NCBI GenBank assembly: GCA_900466575.1
Contig: UBMP01000020.1
Location: forward strand, 124,001-188,000
Direction: 5' to 3'
DNA from: Hyphomicrobiales bacterium
Lineage (GTDB): Bacteria; Pseudomonadota; Alphaproteobacteria; Rhizobiales; Rhizobiaceae
DNA length: 64,000 nt
Made by a program: the position numbers and the translations under genes. Shown here piece after piece: positions 35,217-45,042 of this stretch. Every line of letters begins with the position of its first letter. Position 1 is the stretch's first letter. The notes under the pieces were generated by a model. It saw nothing but the letters and a program-made list of their open reading frames with translations, was not told the DNA's origin and made no database searches.

Positions 35217-37897
35217 GCATCGCTCCTGCCGGGGGCTTTGACCGGAAATCTCATGGTGATGCGGGTTCCCCGTTTCTTCAAGGCCGGGCTTTCCGCCCGG
35301 ATCGTGCCACCCATCGCCTCGACGAAGCCGCGCGCGATGGAGAGGCCGAGCCCCGTTCCGGGCGCGCGTCCGTCCGACTTGCCGCGTCGATAGAACTTTT
35401 CGAAGACGCGTTCCAGCTCTTCCGGCGGAATGCCCTTGCCGAGATCGGTGACAGAGATGATTACCGCGTCGCCGTCGCGGCGGGCATAGACGTTGATCGG
35501 TTCCGTGCCTCCATATTTGACGGCATTGTCGAGGAGGTTGAACAGGACTTGGCCGAGAAGAACGCTATCGGCTTCGATCAATGGCAGATCGCTCGCAAGC
35601 CCCGTCTCTATGCTGCGGCCGGGGAAATATTTGCGGGCCCGCTCGACGGCGGTTCTGACCACATCGGCGACATCGACCCAGTCACGGGTGAATTTCAAGG
35701 CACCGGATTCGATACGGCTCATGTCAAGGAGGTTGGCGACGAAGCGGGAGAGGCGATCACTTTCCTGTTCGATGGATTGCAGGAGGTCGTCGCGGCTTTC
35801 CGGCTGCATCCTGTCGCCGAATTCGCGCAGGCTGCTGACTGCCCCGGTGATCGTGGCAAGTGGCGTTCTCAGATCGTGCGAAATGGAGGAAAGCAGCGCA
35901 TCGCGATAGCGCTCGCCTTCAAGACGCGCGGCCTGATCGACGCTTTCCTGCGACAGCCGGGCGCGGTCGATCGCCACGGCCGTCTGGTCGAGAATGGCGG
36001 TCAACATGCGCTCTTCGGCGGGGTTCAGCGTATCCTCGACAAGCTCGATGCCGCAGACACCGACAACGCCGTGCGGGCTCATCAGCGGACGGAAATGGAA
36101 ATGACTGTTGGGCAGTGTGCCGGTGCCTTTACCGGCATGTTCGCGCTTCTCGTGCGCCCAGCGCGCGGCGGTGAGATCGGCAACGTCGGGCTCCGTATCC
36201 GGCGGCCAGGCGGCCAGCGTCTTCAGATCGCCCTCGACGGGCAGGAGCAGAAGCACGTTCTTCTTCAGGCCGGATTGCAGCTGCGTCACGGCGGCCCAGA
36301 GCACTTCCTCCACATTAGCGGTGCCGGAGAGCTTGCGGGAAAAATCGTAAAGCGCCTGCATCGCGATGGCGCGGCTGCGCGCGGCCTTCGCCTGTTCGCG
36401 GCTTCGCGCGGCAAGGCTGCCTGTCAGGATGGCTGCACCCAGATAGGCGATCAGCGCGAAGACTTCGTACGGTTCGGCGACCGTCAGGGTGTAGCGCGGT
36501 TCGATGAACAGGAAATTGTAGGCGAGCGTTGAAAGGGCGGAGGCCAGCAGCGCAGAGGTCAGGCCGCCGTAGATCGCGGCGACCAGAACGCCCATCAGGA
36601 AGATGATGGAGAGGTTGGGCAGGTGAATGAAGTGGTCGATGGTCTCGCCGACAAAGCTCGCCGCCAGCACGGCCCCGACCCCGATCACCACGTTCATGCG
36701 CAGCGAGGCGAGATCGAGCTGCCGGCGTGGCTTCTTCCGCCTTTCCGGTTCCTTGTCCGATGTCACGACATGCAGCGCCAGCCCGCTCGCGCGCGCCGTC
36801 AGCGCATCCTGCAGCGATGGACGACGCCAAAAGGCCCAGCCGCGTTTCGGGCCGGAGCCGATGACGATCTGGGTTGCATGTTCGGCCGCCGCGAATTTCA
36901 GGATTTCCGCGACATAGTCGTTGCCGGCAATGCGTTTCACCTCGCCGCCAAGCTCTTCGGCCAGCCGCAGCACCTTCTCCAGTTGCCGCAGCGCGGCTGC
37001 ATCGTCACGCTCGCGGTCGATGCGCTCGACATGGACGGCGACCCAAGGGGCATTCAGGCCCGAAGCCAGGCGGCCGGCGGCGCGCACGACAATCTCCGAC
37101 AGTGGGTCGGCACCAACGCAGACGATCAGACGCTCGCCGCTCGCCCAGGGACCTTCGATCGCATTCTGCTTGAGATAATCGACAATCTGGTCGTCCACGC
37201 GGTCGGCGGTGCGGCGCAGCGCCAGTTCGCGCAAGGCCGTCAGATTGCCGACGCGGAAGAAGCGATCGACGGCGCGGTTGGCGCTTTCGGGAAGATAGAC
37301 CTTGCCCTCCTTCAGCCGCTCGATGAGTTCGGCGGGCGGCAGATCGACGAGGAGCATTTCATCGGCGCGGCTGAGCACGCTGTCCGGCACGCGCTCGCGG
37401 ATCGTGGCGCCGGTGATCTGGGTGACTAGGTCGGAGAGGCTTTCGACATGCTGGATGTTCAGCGCCGTCCAGACGTTGATGCCAGCGTCCAGCAGGTCGT
37501 CGATGTCCTGATAACGCTTGGGGTGCAGGTTGCCTTCCGGGTTGGAATGAGCAAGCTCGTCCACGATGATGACAGCCGGGCGGCGGGCAAGCGCCGCGTC
37601 GAGATCGAATTCGTGGAGGATACGGCCGCGATAGTCGATCTCGCGGCGGGGCAGGATGTCGAGGCCGTCGAGAAGCGAGGCGGTCTCGCTACGGCCATGA
37701 GTCTCGACGAGCCCGACGATGATATCGGTTCCGGCATCGCGCAGGCGGCGCGCGCGCTGGAGCATGGCATAGGTCTTGCCGACGCCGGGAGCCGCGCCCA
37801 GAAAGATCGTCAGCTTGCCCCTGCGGTCTTTCTCCGCAAGGGCAAGCAGCGCGTCCGGATCCGGACGTTTGATCTGTTCCTGGCCGTTACCTGCCAT
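35213..37897 (-). CDS. kdpD: Sensor kinase KdpD
   Basis: The product is 894 aa with the full KdpD layout: N-terminal KdpD domain with Walker-A-like FLGAAPGVGKTYAML (about 30-45), a universal-stress-protein domain (about 250-370), four closely spaced membrane helices (DUF4118, about 400-500), a GAF-like region and the kinase core with the phospho-acceptor His in SSISHDLRTPLATITG and ATP-binding boxes NLLDNAVKYGG and GTGLGLSIARG. It sits in the inner membrane, senses low K+ or turgor and phosphorylates KdpE. It starts 8 bp after kdpC. Confidence 0.96.
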   Translation of the reverse strand: MAGNGQEQIKRPDPDALLALAEKDRRGKLTIFLGAAPGVGKTYAMLQRARRLRDAGTDIIVGLVETHGRSETASLLDGLDILPRREIDYRGRILHEFDLDAALARRPAVIIVDELAHSNPEGNLHPKRYQDIDDLLDAGINVWTALNIQHVESLSDLVTQITGATIRERVPDSVLSRADEMLLVDLPPAELIERLKEGKVYLPESANRAVDRFFRVGNLTALRELALRRTADRVDDQIVDYLKQNAIEGPWASGERLIVCVGADPLSEIVVRAAGRLASGLNAPWVAVHVERIDRERDDAAALRQLEKVLRLAEELGGEVKRIAGNDYVAEILKFAAAEHATQIVIGSGPKRGWAFWRRPSLQDALTARASGLALHVVTSDKEPERRKKPRRQLDLASLRMNVVIGVGAVLAASFVGETIDHFIHLPNLSIIFLMGVLVAAIYGGLTSALLASALSTLAYNFLFIEPRYTLTVAEPYEVFALIAYLGAAILTGSLAARSREQAKAARSRAIAMQALYDFSRKLSGTANVEEVLWAAVTQLQSGLKKNVLLLLPVEGDLKTLAAWPPDTEPDVADLTAARWAHEKREHAGKGTGTLPNSHFHFRPLMSPHGVVGVCGIELVEDTLNPAEERMLTAILDQTAVAIDRARLSQESVDQAARLEGERYRDALLSSISHDLRTPLATITGAVSSLREFGDRMQPESRDDLLQSIEQESDRLSRFVANLLDMSRIESGALKFTRDWVDVADVVRTAVERARKYFPGRSIETGLASDLPLIEADSVLLGQVLFNLLDNAVKYGGTEPINVYARRDGDAVIISVTDLGKGIPPEELERVFEKFYRRGKSDGRAPGTGLGLSIARGFVEAMGGTIRAESPALKKRGTRITMRFPVKAPGRSDA

Positions 37898-37905
37898 GCG
37901 TCTCG

Positions 37906-38475
37906 TCAGCTCTTGAGGGCGTCGAGCGCCATATTGAGCGAAAGCACGTTAACATGCGGTTCGCCGATGAAGCCGAAGAGCCGTTTTTCGACATGGCTGT
38001 TCACCAGATCGTCGACCTTGCCGACGTCGAGCCCGCGCGCCTGGGCCACGCGGCCGACCTGCATCAGAGCGTTCTGAGGCGTGATGTCCGGGTCCAGGCC
38101 CGAGCCGGAGGCGGTGACGGCATCGGCCGGGATCGGCGTGGCAATGCCGGTCTTCTTCAGCTTGTCGACGTCACCGGCGACCCGGTCCTTGAGCTTCGCA
38201 GAAGTCGGACCGAGGTTCGAACCGCCCGAACCGGTCGGGTCATAGGGGTTCGGCGAGGTTGCCGACGGGCGCGGCCAGAAGTAGCGGTCGCTGGTGAAGT
38301 TCTGGCCGATCAGGGCCGAGCCGACGATCTGGCCGTCCCTGGCGATCAGGCTGCCGTCCGCCTTGGCGGGGGCGGCGACTTTTGCAACGCCGGTCATGGC
38401 GAAAGGATAGGCGACGCCGGTGATGAGGGTCATCAGAATGACCAGCGAGAATGCGGGGCGAAGATGTTTCAGCAT
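37906..38475 (-). CDS. kdpC: Potassium-transporting ATPase subunit KdpC
   Basis: The product is 189 aa from the ATG at 38475; the frame runs further upstream but overlaps kdpB and is rejected. One N-terminal membrane helix (RPAFSLVILMTLITGVAYPF) is followed by a periplasmic domain with SALIGQNF, YFWPRPSA, SGGSNLGPTS and GSGLDPDITPQNAL, all KdpC hallmarks. It stabilises the KdpFABC complex and raises ATP affinity of KdpB. It starts 4 bp after the kdpB stop. Confidence 0.95.
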   Translation of the reverse strand: MLKHLRPAFSLVILMTLITGVAYPFAMTGVAKVAAPAKADGSLIARDGQIVGSALIGQNFTSDRYFWPRPSATSPNPYDPTGSGGSNLGPTSAKLKDRVAGDVDKLKKTGIATPIPADAVTASGSGLDPDITPQNALMQVGRVAQARGLDVGKVDDLVNSHVEKRLFGFIGEPHVNVLSLNMALDALKS

Positions 38476-38479
38476 GGGT

Positions 38480-40513
38480 TTACACCAGGTGCAGGAAGAC
38501 GACCGCGAGGTCGATGATCTTGATGCCGGCAAACGGCAGGACGAGACCGCCGAGGCCGTAGATGAGGAGGTTTCGGCGCAGCAGCGTGGCAGCGCCCGCC
38601 GGACGATAGGACACGCCCTTCAGCGCCAGCGGGATCAGCGCGATGATGATCAGCGCGTTGAAGATCACGGCCGACAGGATGGCAGACTTCGGCGAGCCCA
38701 GCGCCATGATGTTGAGCGCTGCCAGCTGCGGATAGGTCACCACGAAGAGCGCCGGGATGATCGCGAAATATTTCGCGACGTCGTTGGCGATCGAGAAGGT
38801 GGTGAGCGCGCCGCGCGTCATCAGAAGCTGCTTGCCGATCTCGACAATCTCGATGAGCTTGGTCGGGCTGGAATCGAGGTCCACCATGTTGGCGGCCTCG
38901 CGGGCGGCCTGCGTGCCGGTCTGCATGGCCACACCAACGTCGGCCTGGGCCAGCGCCGGCGCGTCATTGGTGCCGTCGCCGCACATGGCGACGAGGCGGC
39001 CGCCGCGCTGCTGTTCCCGGATATAGGCGAGCTTGTCTTCGGGCTTGGCTTCGGCGAGGAAGTCGTCCACGCCGGCTTCGGAGGCAATGGCTGCCGCAGT
39101 GACCGGGTTGTCGCCCGTCACCATCACCGTGCGGATCCCCATGGCGCGCAGTTCCGCGAAGCGCTCCTTGATGCCCGGCTTGACGATATCCTTCAGGTGG
39201 ATGACGCCGAGCAGCTTGTTGCCGGAGGCGACGGCGAGCGGCGTGCCGCCCGAGCGGGCGACCTTGTCAACGGCTTGGCGGAAAGCCGGCGGGCATTCGG
39301 CTTCAGTGAGGCCGGTGAAGTTGCGGACCGAATCCACCGCACCCTTGCGGAGGCGACGGCCGGCGATATCGCAGCCCGAGAGACGGGTTTCGGCGGCAAA
39401 GGGCACGACGAGGTCGGGCGTGATATCGCGCGTTGCAACGCCATAGGTGCCATTGGCGAGCGCCACGATGGAGCGGCCTTCCGGCGTGTCGTCGGCAAGG
39501 CTTGCGAGAAGCGCGGCTTCGGCCAGTTCATGCGCATCGACGCCGGGAATGGGCAGGAACTCGGACGCCATGCGGTTGCCGAAGGTGATCGTGCCGGTCT
39601 TGTCGAGCAGCAGCGTATCGACGTCGCCGGCAGCTTCCACCGCGCGGCCGGAGGTGGCGACTACGTTGAAGCGCAGCAGGCGGTCCATGCCGGCAATGCC
39701 GATGGCCGAGAGCAGCCCACCGATGGTCGTCGGAATCAGCGTCACGAGGAGGGCGGCAAGCACCGTGGCCGAGACCAGCGTGCCGGAATAGCCGGCGAGA
39801 CCCCAGGTCGAAACGACGACGATGAGGAAGACGATGGTGAGGCCTGAGAGCAGGATCGACAGCGCGATCTCGTTCGGCGTCTTCTGGCGTTCCGCACCCT
39901 CGATCAGCGCGATCATGCGGTCGACGAAGCTGGAGCCCGGCTGAACGGTGATCTTGATCTTGATCCAGTCGGACAGAACCTGCGTGCCGCCGGTGACCGC
40001 CGAGCGGTCACCGCCGGATTCGCGGATCACGGGGGCGGATTCGCCGGTGATGGCGCTTTCATTGACCGAGGCGATACCCTCGATGACTTCGCCGTCGCCG
40101 GGGATGAGTTCGCCGGCCTCGACGATGACGATGTCGCCGAGCTTGAGAAGCGTGGCGGCGATCTTTTCCTCGCGCCCGCCGTTGAGGCGACGGGCGACGA
40201 GTTCGGATTTGGTCTTCTTCAGGCTTTCGGCCTGCGCCCGGCCGCGGCCCTCGGCCACGGCTTCGGCGAAGGTGGCGAAGAGCACGGTGAACCAGAGCCA
40301 GGCGGCGATTTGCCCTGAGAAAACGGACTCTTGGCCCCCCGCGATCAGATCGCGGATGAAGATGGCCGACACGAAGGCGGCGACCACTTCGGTGACGAAG
40401 ATGACCGGGTTGCGGATCAGCTGACGCGGATCGAGCTTGATGAAGGCGTCCTTGATGGCCGGGAACACGATGCTTGGATCGAGAAGGGCCGGGGATGTTG
40501 TCTTGTTGGACAT
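38480..40513 (-). CDS. kdpB: Potassium-transporting P-type ATPase subunit KdpB
   Basis: The product is a 677-aa P-type ATPase with the phosphorylated aspartate in [14 protein letters not shown], actuator-domain [23 protein letters not shown] in part, and the hinge [20 protein letters not shown]. Seven membrane helices fit the KdpB type. It hydrolyses ATP to drive K+ uptake through KdpA in the inner membrane. It starts 12 bp after the kdpA stop and nothing conserved appears missing. Confidence 0.97.
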   Translation of the reverse strand: MSNKTTSPALLDPSIVFPAIKDAFIKLDPRQLIRNPVIFVTEVVAAFVSAIFIRDLIAGGQESVFSGQIAAWLWFTVLFATFAEAVAEGRGRAQAESLKKTKSELVARRLNGGREEKIAATLLKLGDIVIVEAGELIPGDGEVIEGIASVNESAITGESAPVIRESGGDRSAVTGGTQVLSDWIKIKITVQPGSSFVDRMIALIEGAERQKTPNEIALSILLSGLTIVFLIVVVSTWGLAGYSGTLVSATVLAALLVTLIPTTIGGLLSAIGIAGMDRLLRFNVVATSGRAVEAAGDVDTLLLDKTGTITFGNRMASEFLPIPGVDAHELAEAALLASLADDTPEGRSIVALANGTYGVATRDITPDLVVPFAAETRLSGCDIAGRRLRKGAVDSVRNFTGLTEAECPPAFRQAVDKVARSGGTPLAVASGNKLLGVIHLKDIVKPGIKERFAELRAMGIRTVMVTGDNPVTAAAIASEAGVDDFLAEAKPEDKLAYIREQQRGGRLVAMCGDGTNDAPALAQADVGVAMQTGTQAAREAANMVDLDSSPTKLIEIVEIGKQLLMTRGALTTFSIANDVAKYFAIIPALFVVTYPQLAALNIMALGSPKSAILSAVIFNALIIIALIPLALKGVSYRPAGAATLLRRNLLIYGLGGLVLPFAGIKIIDLAVVFLHLV

Positions 40514-40525
40514 TGTTTTTGACCT

Positions 40526-42235
40526 TTAGAACGTCTGGCCGGCCATCATCGCGAAGTGCTCGACAATGGGCCCGAGTGCCAGCGACGGGAAGAATTGCAG
40601 GCCGCCGAGGATCAGGATGATGCCGATGAGAAGACCGGCAAAGAGGGGCGTGTCGGTTGGGAAGGTGCCCTTGGAAGAGGGGATCTTCTGCTTGGCGGCC
40701 AGCGAACCGGCAATGGCCATGACCGGAACGACATAGCCGAAGCGGCCGATCAGCATGGAGATGCCGAGCGTGGTATTGTACCAGACGGTGTTGCCGCTGA
40801 GGCCCGCCATGGCCGAGCCGTTGTTGCCGGCAGCGGACGTGTAGGCATAGAGAATTTCCGACAGGCCGTGCGGGCCGGGCGTGCCGATGGCGGCGACCGC
40901 TGCGGGCAACATTGCCGAGACCGCGGAGAAGCCGAGGATGACCAGCGGCAGGATGAGAACGGCGAGCATCGCGAACTTCATCTCGCGGCTTTCGATCTTC
41001 TTGCCGAGGAATTCCGGCGTGCGACCGACCATGAGGCCTGCGACGAAGACCGAGAGAACGGCAAAGACAACCAGACCATAGAGACCGGAGCCGACACCGC
41101 CGGGCAGCACTTCGCCGAGATGGATGAGGAACATGGGCACGAGACCGCCAAGACCGGTATAGGAGCCGATCATGCTGTTGACGCCGCCATCCGAAAGACC
41201 CGTCGTCACGGCCGTGTAGAGCGTCGACATGGCCTGTCCGAAGCGGACTTCCTTGCCTTCCATGTTGCCCATGGACGGATCGAGGCCGAGCGAGGTCAGG
41301 ATCGGGTTGCCGGCGGTTTCCGCCCAGTAGGTGATGCCGATGCCGGCAACCAGCAGAACAGCAATGGCGCTGATGAGAACCCAGCCCTGCTTGCGATTGC
41401 CGGTCATCTGGCCGAACATGTAGACCATGGCGGCCGAGATCGACAGCATGGCGAAGATGTTCAGGTAGTTGGCAATCGCGTTCGGGTTTTCAAACGGATG
41501 CGCGGCATTGGCGTTATAGAAGCCGCCGCCATTGGTGCCGAGCTGTTTGATCGCTTCCTGGCTGGCGACGGGGCCGAGCGTGATGACCTGCTTGGCGCCT
41601 TCCAGCGTCGTGGCTGTCACCGACCCGTCCATCGTCTGCGGCAGGCCGAGGAAGATGAAGGCGATGGCCACGATGATCGATAGCGGCAGCAGCACGTAAA
41701 GCGTGGCCCGCGTCGTATCGACCCAGAAATTGCCGACCGTTTCGGCTTTCGAGCGCACAAAGGCGCGCGTGACGGCAATGGCCAGCGCCATGCCGGTGGC
41801 GGCGGAAAGGAAGTTCTGTACTGCCAGACCGGCCATCTGGGTGAAATTGCTCATCACCGCTTCGCCGGAATAGTTCTGCCAGTTGGTGTTCGTGACGAAG
41901 CTGGAGGCGGTGTTGAAGGCGAGGTCGCTCGGCACGTTGGCAAAACCCTGCGGGTTGACCGGCAGATAGGCCTGCAAGCGCATGATGGCGTAGAGCACGA
42001 CAAAGCCGGCGACCGAGAAGGCGAGCATGGCGAGCGTGTAGCCGAGCCAGCCCTGTTCCCTGTCGCGGTCGATGCCGGAAAGCCTGTAGATGCCGATCTC
42101 AAGCGGCTTGAGCACCGGGGTGAGGAATGTCTTCTTGCCCGAGAAAACCTGGGCCATGTAGAGGCCAAGCGGTTTGATCGCAGCCAGCACGAGGGCCAGC
42201 AGAAAGCCGATTTGAACCCATCCGATAAGTGTCAT
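40526..42235 (-). CDS. kdpA: Potassium-transporting ATPase subunit KdpA
   Basis: The product is 569 aa with about ten membrane helices and the four pore loops of the SKT channel superfamily, including [40 protein letters not shown] and [11 protein letters not shown]. It binds and conducts K+ in the KdpFABC pump. The start [17 protein letters not shown] is typical. It begins 18 bp after kdpF. Confidence 0.97.
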   Translation of the reverse strand: MTLIGWVQIGFLLALVLAAIKPLGLYMAQVFSGKKTFLTPVLKPLEIGIYRLSGIDRDREQGWLGYTLAMLAFSVAGFVVLYAIMRLQAYLPVNPQGFANVPSDLAFNTASSFVTNTNWQNYSGEAVMSNFTQMAGLAVQNFLSAATGMALAIAVTRAFVRSKAETVGNFWVDTTRATLYVLLPLSIIVAIAFIFLGLPQTMDGSVTATTLEGAKQVITLGPVASQEAIKQLGTNGGGFYNANAAHPFENPNAIANYLNIFAMLSISAAMVYMFGQMTGNRKQGWVLISAIAVLLVAGIGITYWAETAGNPILTSLGLDPSMGNMEGKEVRFGQAMSTLYTAVTTGLSDGGVNSMIGSYTGLGGLVPMFLIHLGEVLPGGVGSGLYGLVVFAVLSVFVAGLMVGRTPEFLGKKIESREMKFAMLAVLILPLVILGFSAVSAMLPAAVAAIGTPGPHGLSEILYAYTSAAGNNGSAMAGLSGNTVWYNTTLGISMLIGRFGYVVPVMAIAGSLAAKQKIPSSKGTFPTDTPLFAGLLIGIILILGGLQFFPSLALGPIVEHFAMMAGQTF

Positions 42236-42253
42236 GATGTTTCTCCCCGACCT

Positions 42254-42340
42254 TTAGAATTTCTCCGGTCGCAGCAAGGTGGCGACCAGATAGACGGCGA
42301 GAGCGACGGCAATGATGAAGCCGATGACGGGAATGATCAT
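42254..42340 (-). CDS. kdpF: KdpF small subunit
   Basis: This is a 28-aa single-helix membrane peptide beginning MIIPVIGFIIAVALAV and ending LLRPEKF. Size, hydrophobicity, the LLRPEKF-type end and its place directly before kdpA identify KdpF, which stabilises the KdpABC complex in the membrane. It is too short for routine gene calling. Confidence 0.88.
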   Translation of the reverse strand: MIIPVIGFIIAVALAVYLVATLLRPEKF

Positions 42341-42348
42341 GGCGAGCC

Positions 42349-42432
42349 TCAAAGACGCTGGAGGCTACGCGCATAGACGGCGAGCACGATAAACGTGCCG
42401 ATGCCGAGCGCGAGAAAGATGATGTCGGACAT
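42349..42432 (-). CDS. 27-aa membrane peptide upstream of kdpF
   Basis: An ORF of 27 codons starts at the ATG at 42432 and ends 8 bp before kdpF. It begins MSDIIFLALGIGTFIVL and ends ARSLQRL: a single hydrophobic helix with a positive C-terminal tail, much like KdpF itself. A CAGGAGTCC sequence lies just upstream as a ribosome site. The composition, spacing and site argue that it is translated as the first gene of the kdp operon. I do not know a named family; it could be a second small subunit or a leader peptide. Confidence 0.65.
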   Translation of the reverse strand: MSDIIFLALGIGTFIVLAVYARSLQRL

Positions 42433-42541
42433 GTCCGGACTCCTGTTGTTACAGGTTCGGATTTTATGTCCGCATCAGGTCAGGTCTCGATTGCGAAGGT
42501 GGGGAGGTGGTATCAGGAAAACATAAAGATCGTCGCGCCGA

Positions 42542-43078
42542 TCAGCGCGACGAAGGGTAGCGAAGCCCGATAAAGGCCAGAAGTGCGGCCGCGCCGAAGG
42601 CGTTGAGCTTGAACAGTGTCGCCACGCTTTCGGGCGAAAATGTCCCCGCGAGGCCCACCGGGAAGCGGCCATAGGAGAGGCCAAAGAGCACGAAAACGGC
42701 GCAAATCGCGATTCTTTTCGTCCAAACCTCTGCCGCTTCGAAGGACATGGCCGCAAGCATCAGGGCCGCGAAGAGGAAGAGCCAGGCACCGGTGCCATCG
42801 CCCAGCGCCATGCCGATAGCAGCTGTGTCGATGGCGCCGACAGCAACCAGCGCGACCCTTGCCGCATAAGGATTGCGCCGCGCCAGGAAAGGCAGGGCCA
42901 CCCAGATCGGAAAGGAGACCGCAGTCCAGAACGAGGCCTTCAGCGCGTCGGGCGCGAGCCACCAGACGTAAAGCGGGTAGATCGGCTTGTTGAGCGCAAT
43001 CACCGTCGACACCGACATGCAGGCCGATGTCAACGGATCAAGCGTGCGGTTCTCGCTTCTGTCCATGGCGAGCGTCAT
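42542..43078 (-). CDS. Unknown multi-helix membrane protein
   Basis: The product is 178 aa with about five predicted membrane helices (near 45-65, 70-90, 92-112, 120-140 and 150-172) and a hydrophilic N-terminal tail. I recognise no family. Its ATG overlaps the stop of the Cfa-family gene upstream (ATGA), so it is coupled to the DUF1295-Cfa pair and may assist modification of membrane lipids. The gap of about 110 bp between its stop and the kdp leader ORF holds the kdp promoter region, with no motif I could name. Confidence 0.7.
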   Translation of the reverse strand: MTLAMDRSENRTLDPLTSACMSVSTVIALNKPIYPLYVWWLAPDALKASFWTAVSFPIWVALPFLARRNPYAARVALVAVGAIDTAAIGMALGDGTGAWLFLFAALMLAAMSFEAAEVWTKRIAICAVFVLFGLSYGRFPVGLAGTFSPESVATLFKLNAFGAAALLAFIGLRYPSSR

Positions 43079-44100
43079 GCCGGGCTCAGCCGGTAGTGCG
43101 ATACGCCCCAGGTCTCGCCATTGTTATGACCGAAGAGGCCTGCGGTCGCGAGGAAGAAGAGCCGCCAGCGGCGATGCCAGACCTGCGCATCCTTGCCGTA
43201 GCAGTCGGAGAGAACGCGGCGTACGGCCTCGTCGTTGTTGTCGAAATTTTCGAGCCAGTGCTTCGCCGTCTTCTCGTAATGCCGGCCGTTCCACTTCCAC
43301 TCGGCCTCAACCTTGTAGATGTCGGAGAAGCGATGGATCAGCTCATGCGAGGGCATGATGCCGCCGGTGAAGAAATGCTGGGCGATCCAGTCTGCCTGGT
43401 CGCGATGGTCGAAGCGGTACGACCGGTCGCGATGCGTGAAGATATGCATGAAGAGGCGGCCGTCCGGCTTCAGCCAGGAGCGGGTGCGGGTCAGGAGTTC
43501 GTGCCAGTTCGACATATGCTCGAACATTTCGACCGAAACGATGCGGTCGAAATGCGCCTGAGGGTCGAATTCCGTCATGTTGGCGGTGCGGACGGCAAGG
43601 TTCTTGAAGCCGCGCGCCTTGGCGACACCCTCGATATGGGCACGCTGCGAGGCCGAGTTCGACACGGCGACGATGCAGGAATTGGGGAAATGCTCGGCCA
43701 TGTAGAGCGAAAGTGAACCCCAGCCGCAGCCGAGTTCGAGAATGGTCTGGCCGTCAACGAGGCCCGCATTTTCGACGGTGCGCTTCAACGCGGCGACCTC
43801 CGCCTGATCGAGCGTATCGCCTGCGTTTTCGTAGAAGCAGCAGGAATACTTGCGGCGCGCGCCAAGCGCGAGGCCGAAGAATTCGGCGGGCACTTCGTAA
43901 TGCTGCTGGTTCGCCTCGTCTGTATGGATGGCGATGGGATAGGCCTTCATCGTCTCGAAGAACATCGCCTCTTCTGCTTCGGCGACGGTCTGGAGGCGGC
44001 GGCCGGTTCGTCCCACCAGGAATTCGACACCCGCTGCGGTCAGCCAGTCTGGAAGGCTGACCCGCTCGGCCGCGTTGATGACGTTCGCAATCATGGTCAT
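43075..44100 (-). CDS. Cfa-family lipid methyltransferase, second copy
   Basis: The product is 341 aa from an ATG overlapping the DUF1295 stop (ATGA); the longer open frame to 44376 lies within that gene and is rejected. SAM motif LELGCGWGSLSLYM, then YSCCFYENAG, MFEHMSNW and FMHIFTHRD: here the Cys, Glu and His that hold bicarbonate in E. coli Cfa are present, unlike the copy at 16178. It would methylate unsaturated acyl chains or a related substrate. Overlaps on both sides tie it to DUF1295 and the membrane protein. Confidence 0.87.
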   Translation of the reverse strand: MTMIANVINAAERVSLPDWLTAAGVEFLVGRTGRRLQTVAEAEEAMFFETMKAYPIAIHTDEANQQHYEVPAEFFGLALGARRKYSCCFYENAGDTLDQAEVAALKRTVENAGLVDGQTILELGCGWGSLSLYMAEHFPNSCIVAVSNSASQRAHIEGVAKARGFKNLAVRTANMTEFDPQAHFDRIVSVEMFEHMSNWHELLTRTRSWLKPDGRLFMHIFTHRDRSYRFDHRDQADWIAQHFFTGGIMPSHELIHRFSDIYKVEAEWKWNGRHYEKTAKHWLENFDNNDEAVRRVLSDCYGKDAQVWHRRWRLFFLATAGLFGHNNGETWGVSHYRLSPA

Positions 44101-44918
44101 TTCGCAGTTTCCTTCATTTGAATGGGACGGGGTGGACCGAGGAAGAAGGCGTTGACGCGGCTCTGGTAGAGGCGAAAGCGCTCGCCGCGGGATGCCAACA
44201 TGTGTTTCTCGAGCGGCGGTATGCCGGAGACGTGAACGAGCAGATAGTACATCAGAGCCGGGGCGAGCAGAGATGCGCCGAGTGCAATCGGGTTGCCGGT
44301 CGAGAGCGCCATCACCGGCCACGCGCACCAGTAAAGCCATTCGAAGAAATAATTGGGATGGCGCGACCAGCGCCACAGCCCAACATCACAAATGCCCTTG
44401 AAGCTCTTGTTCTCGCGTCGGAATTCGGAAAGCTGCCGGTCGGCCAGCGCCTCGCCCAAAATTGCGACAACCGCGATCGCAAGAGCCGCGATGTGGAAAT
44501 GCGTGAGCTCCACGGTGCCGTCCGCAGCGGCGAGCACCGAGATAACGAGAACGAAGGATACGACGGCCTGGATCTGCAGGAACTTGAACAGCTGCTGGGG
44601 GGCCTTGTCACCCCATTCTTCAATCAGCGCCGCATAGCGAGGGTCTTCGCCGGACAGCCGGCTTCGGCCGCCGATATGGATCGCCAGGCGACCGGCCCAA
44701 AGTGCCAGAATGACTGCTGCCAGGATGCCGGGGCCGGTTGTCAGCATGCCCGAAAGAGCAAGCCCGATGATGGCTGCGAGACCGGTCAGTGCCGACCAGG
44801 CCATATCGACCCAGCCGCTATTGCCGGTCTTGCGCTGCACGGCCCAGGCGGCAGCCATGCCGAGCGAAAGAAAGATCAGGGGTGCAATCAATGAGAGCGC
44901 GTTCATCGCCGTTTCCAT
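44097..44918 (-). CDS. DUF1295 membrane protein (steroid-reductase-like)
   Basis: The product is 273 aa from the ATG at 44918, or 269 from that at 44906. It has about seven membrane helices and the DUF1295 hallmark SFKGICDVGLWRWSRHPNYFFEWLYWCAW, seen here in parts near 170-200, which resembles 5-alpha-steroid reductases and isoprenylcysteine methyltransferases. It may reduce or modify a lipid at the membrane. Its stop overlaps the Cfa-family ATG, a pairing seen in many proteobacteria. It is divergent from the DUF2147 gene. Confidence 0.87.
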   Translation of the reverse strand: METAMNALSLIAPLIFLSLGMAAAWAVQRKTGNSGWVDMAWSALTGLAAIIGLALSGMLTTGPGILAAVILALWAGRLAIHIGGRSRLSGEDPRYAALIEEWGDKAPQQLFKFLQIQAVVSFVLVISVLAAADGTVELTHFHIAALAIAVVAILGEALADRQLSEFRRENKSFKGICDVGLWRWSRHPNYFFEWLYWCAWPVMALSTGNPIALGASLLAPALMYYLLVHVSGIPPLEKHMLASRGERFRLYQSRVNAFFLGPPRPIQMKETAK

Positions 44919-45042
44919 TTTTCTCTATGGAAACCATTACGGCGGCTCATGCGTTCCGGATTACGAATTTCGCGCGCTGGCGATCCGCTGCGAATTTCGG
45001 TCCGTACTTTGGACAATTAAGTCTATTGAGGAGATATTCGCG

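Noticed and set aside
44118-44894. 258-codon plus-strand frame opposite DUF1295
   Set aside because: The minus-strand frame has membrane helices and the DUF1295 signature; this frame has neither.
44985-45014. Second RpoE-like promoter before DUF2147 (GATCC, 18 bp, TACTTT)
   Set aside because: The -35 spacing is right, but the -10 TACTTT does not match TAAGTA well, so I do not claim it.
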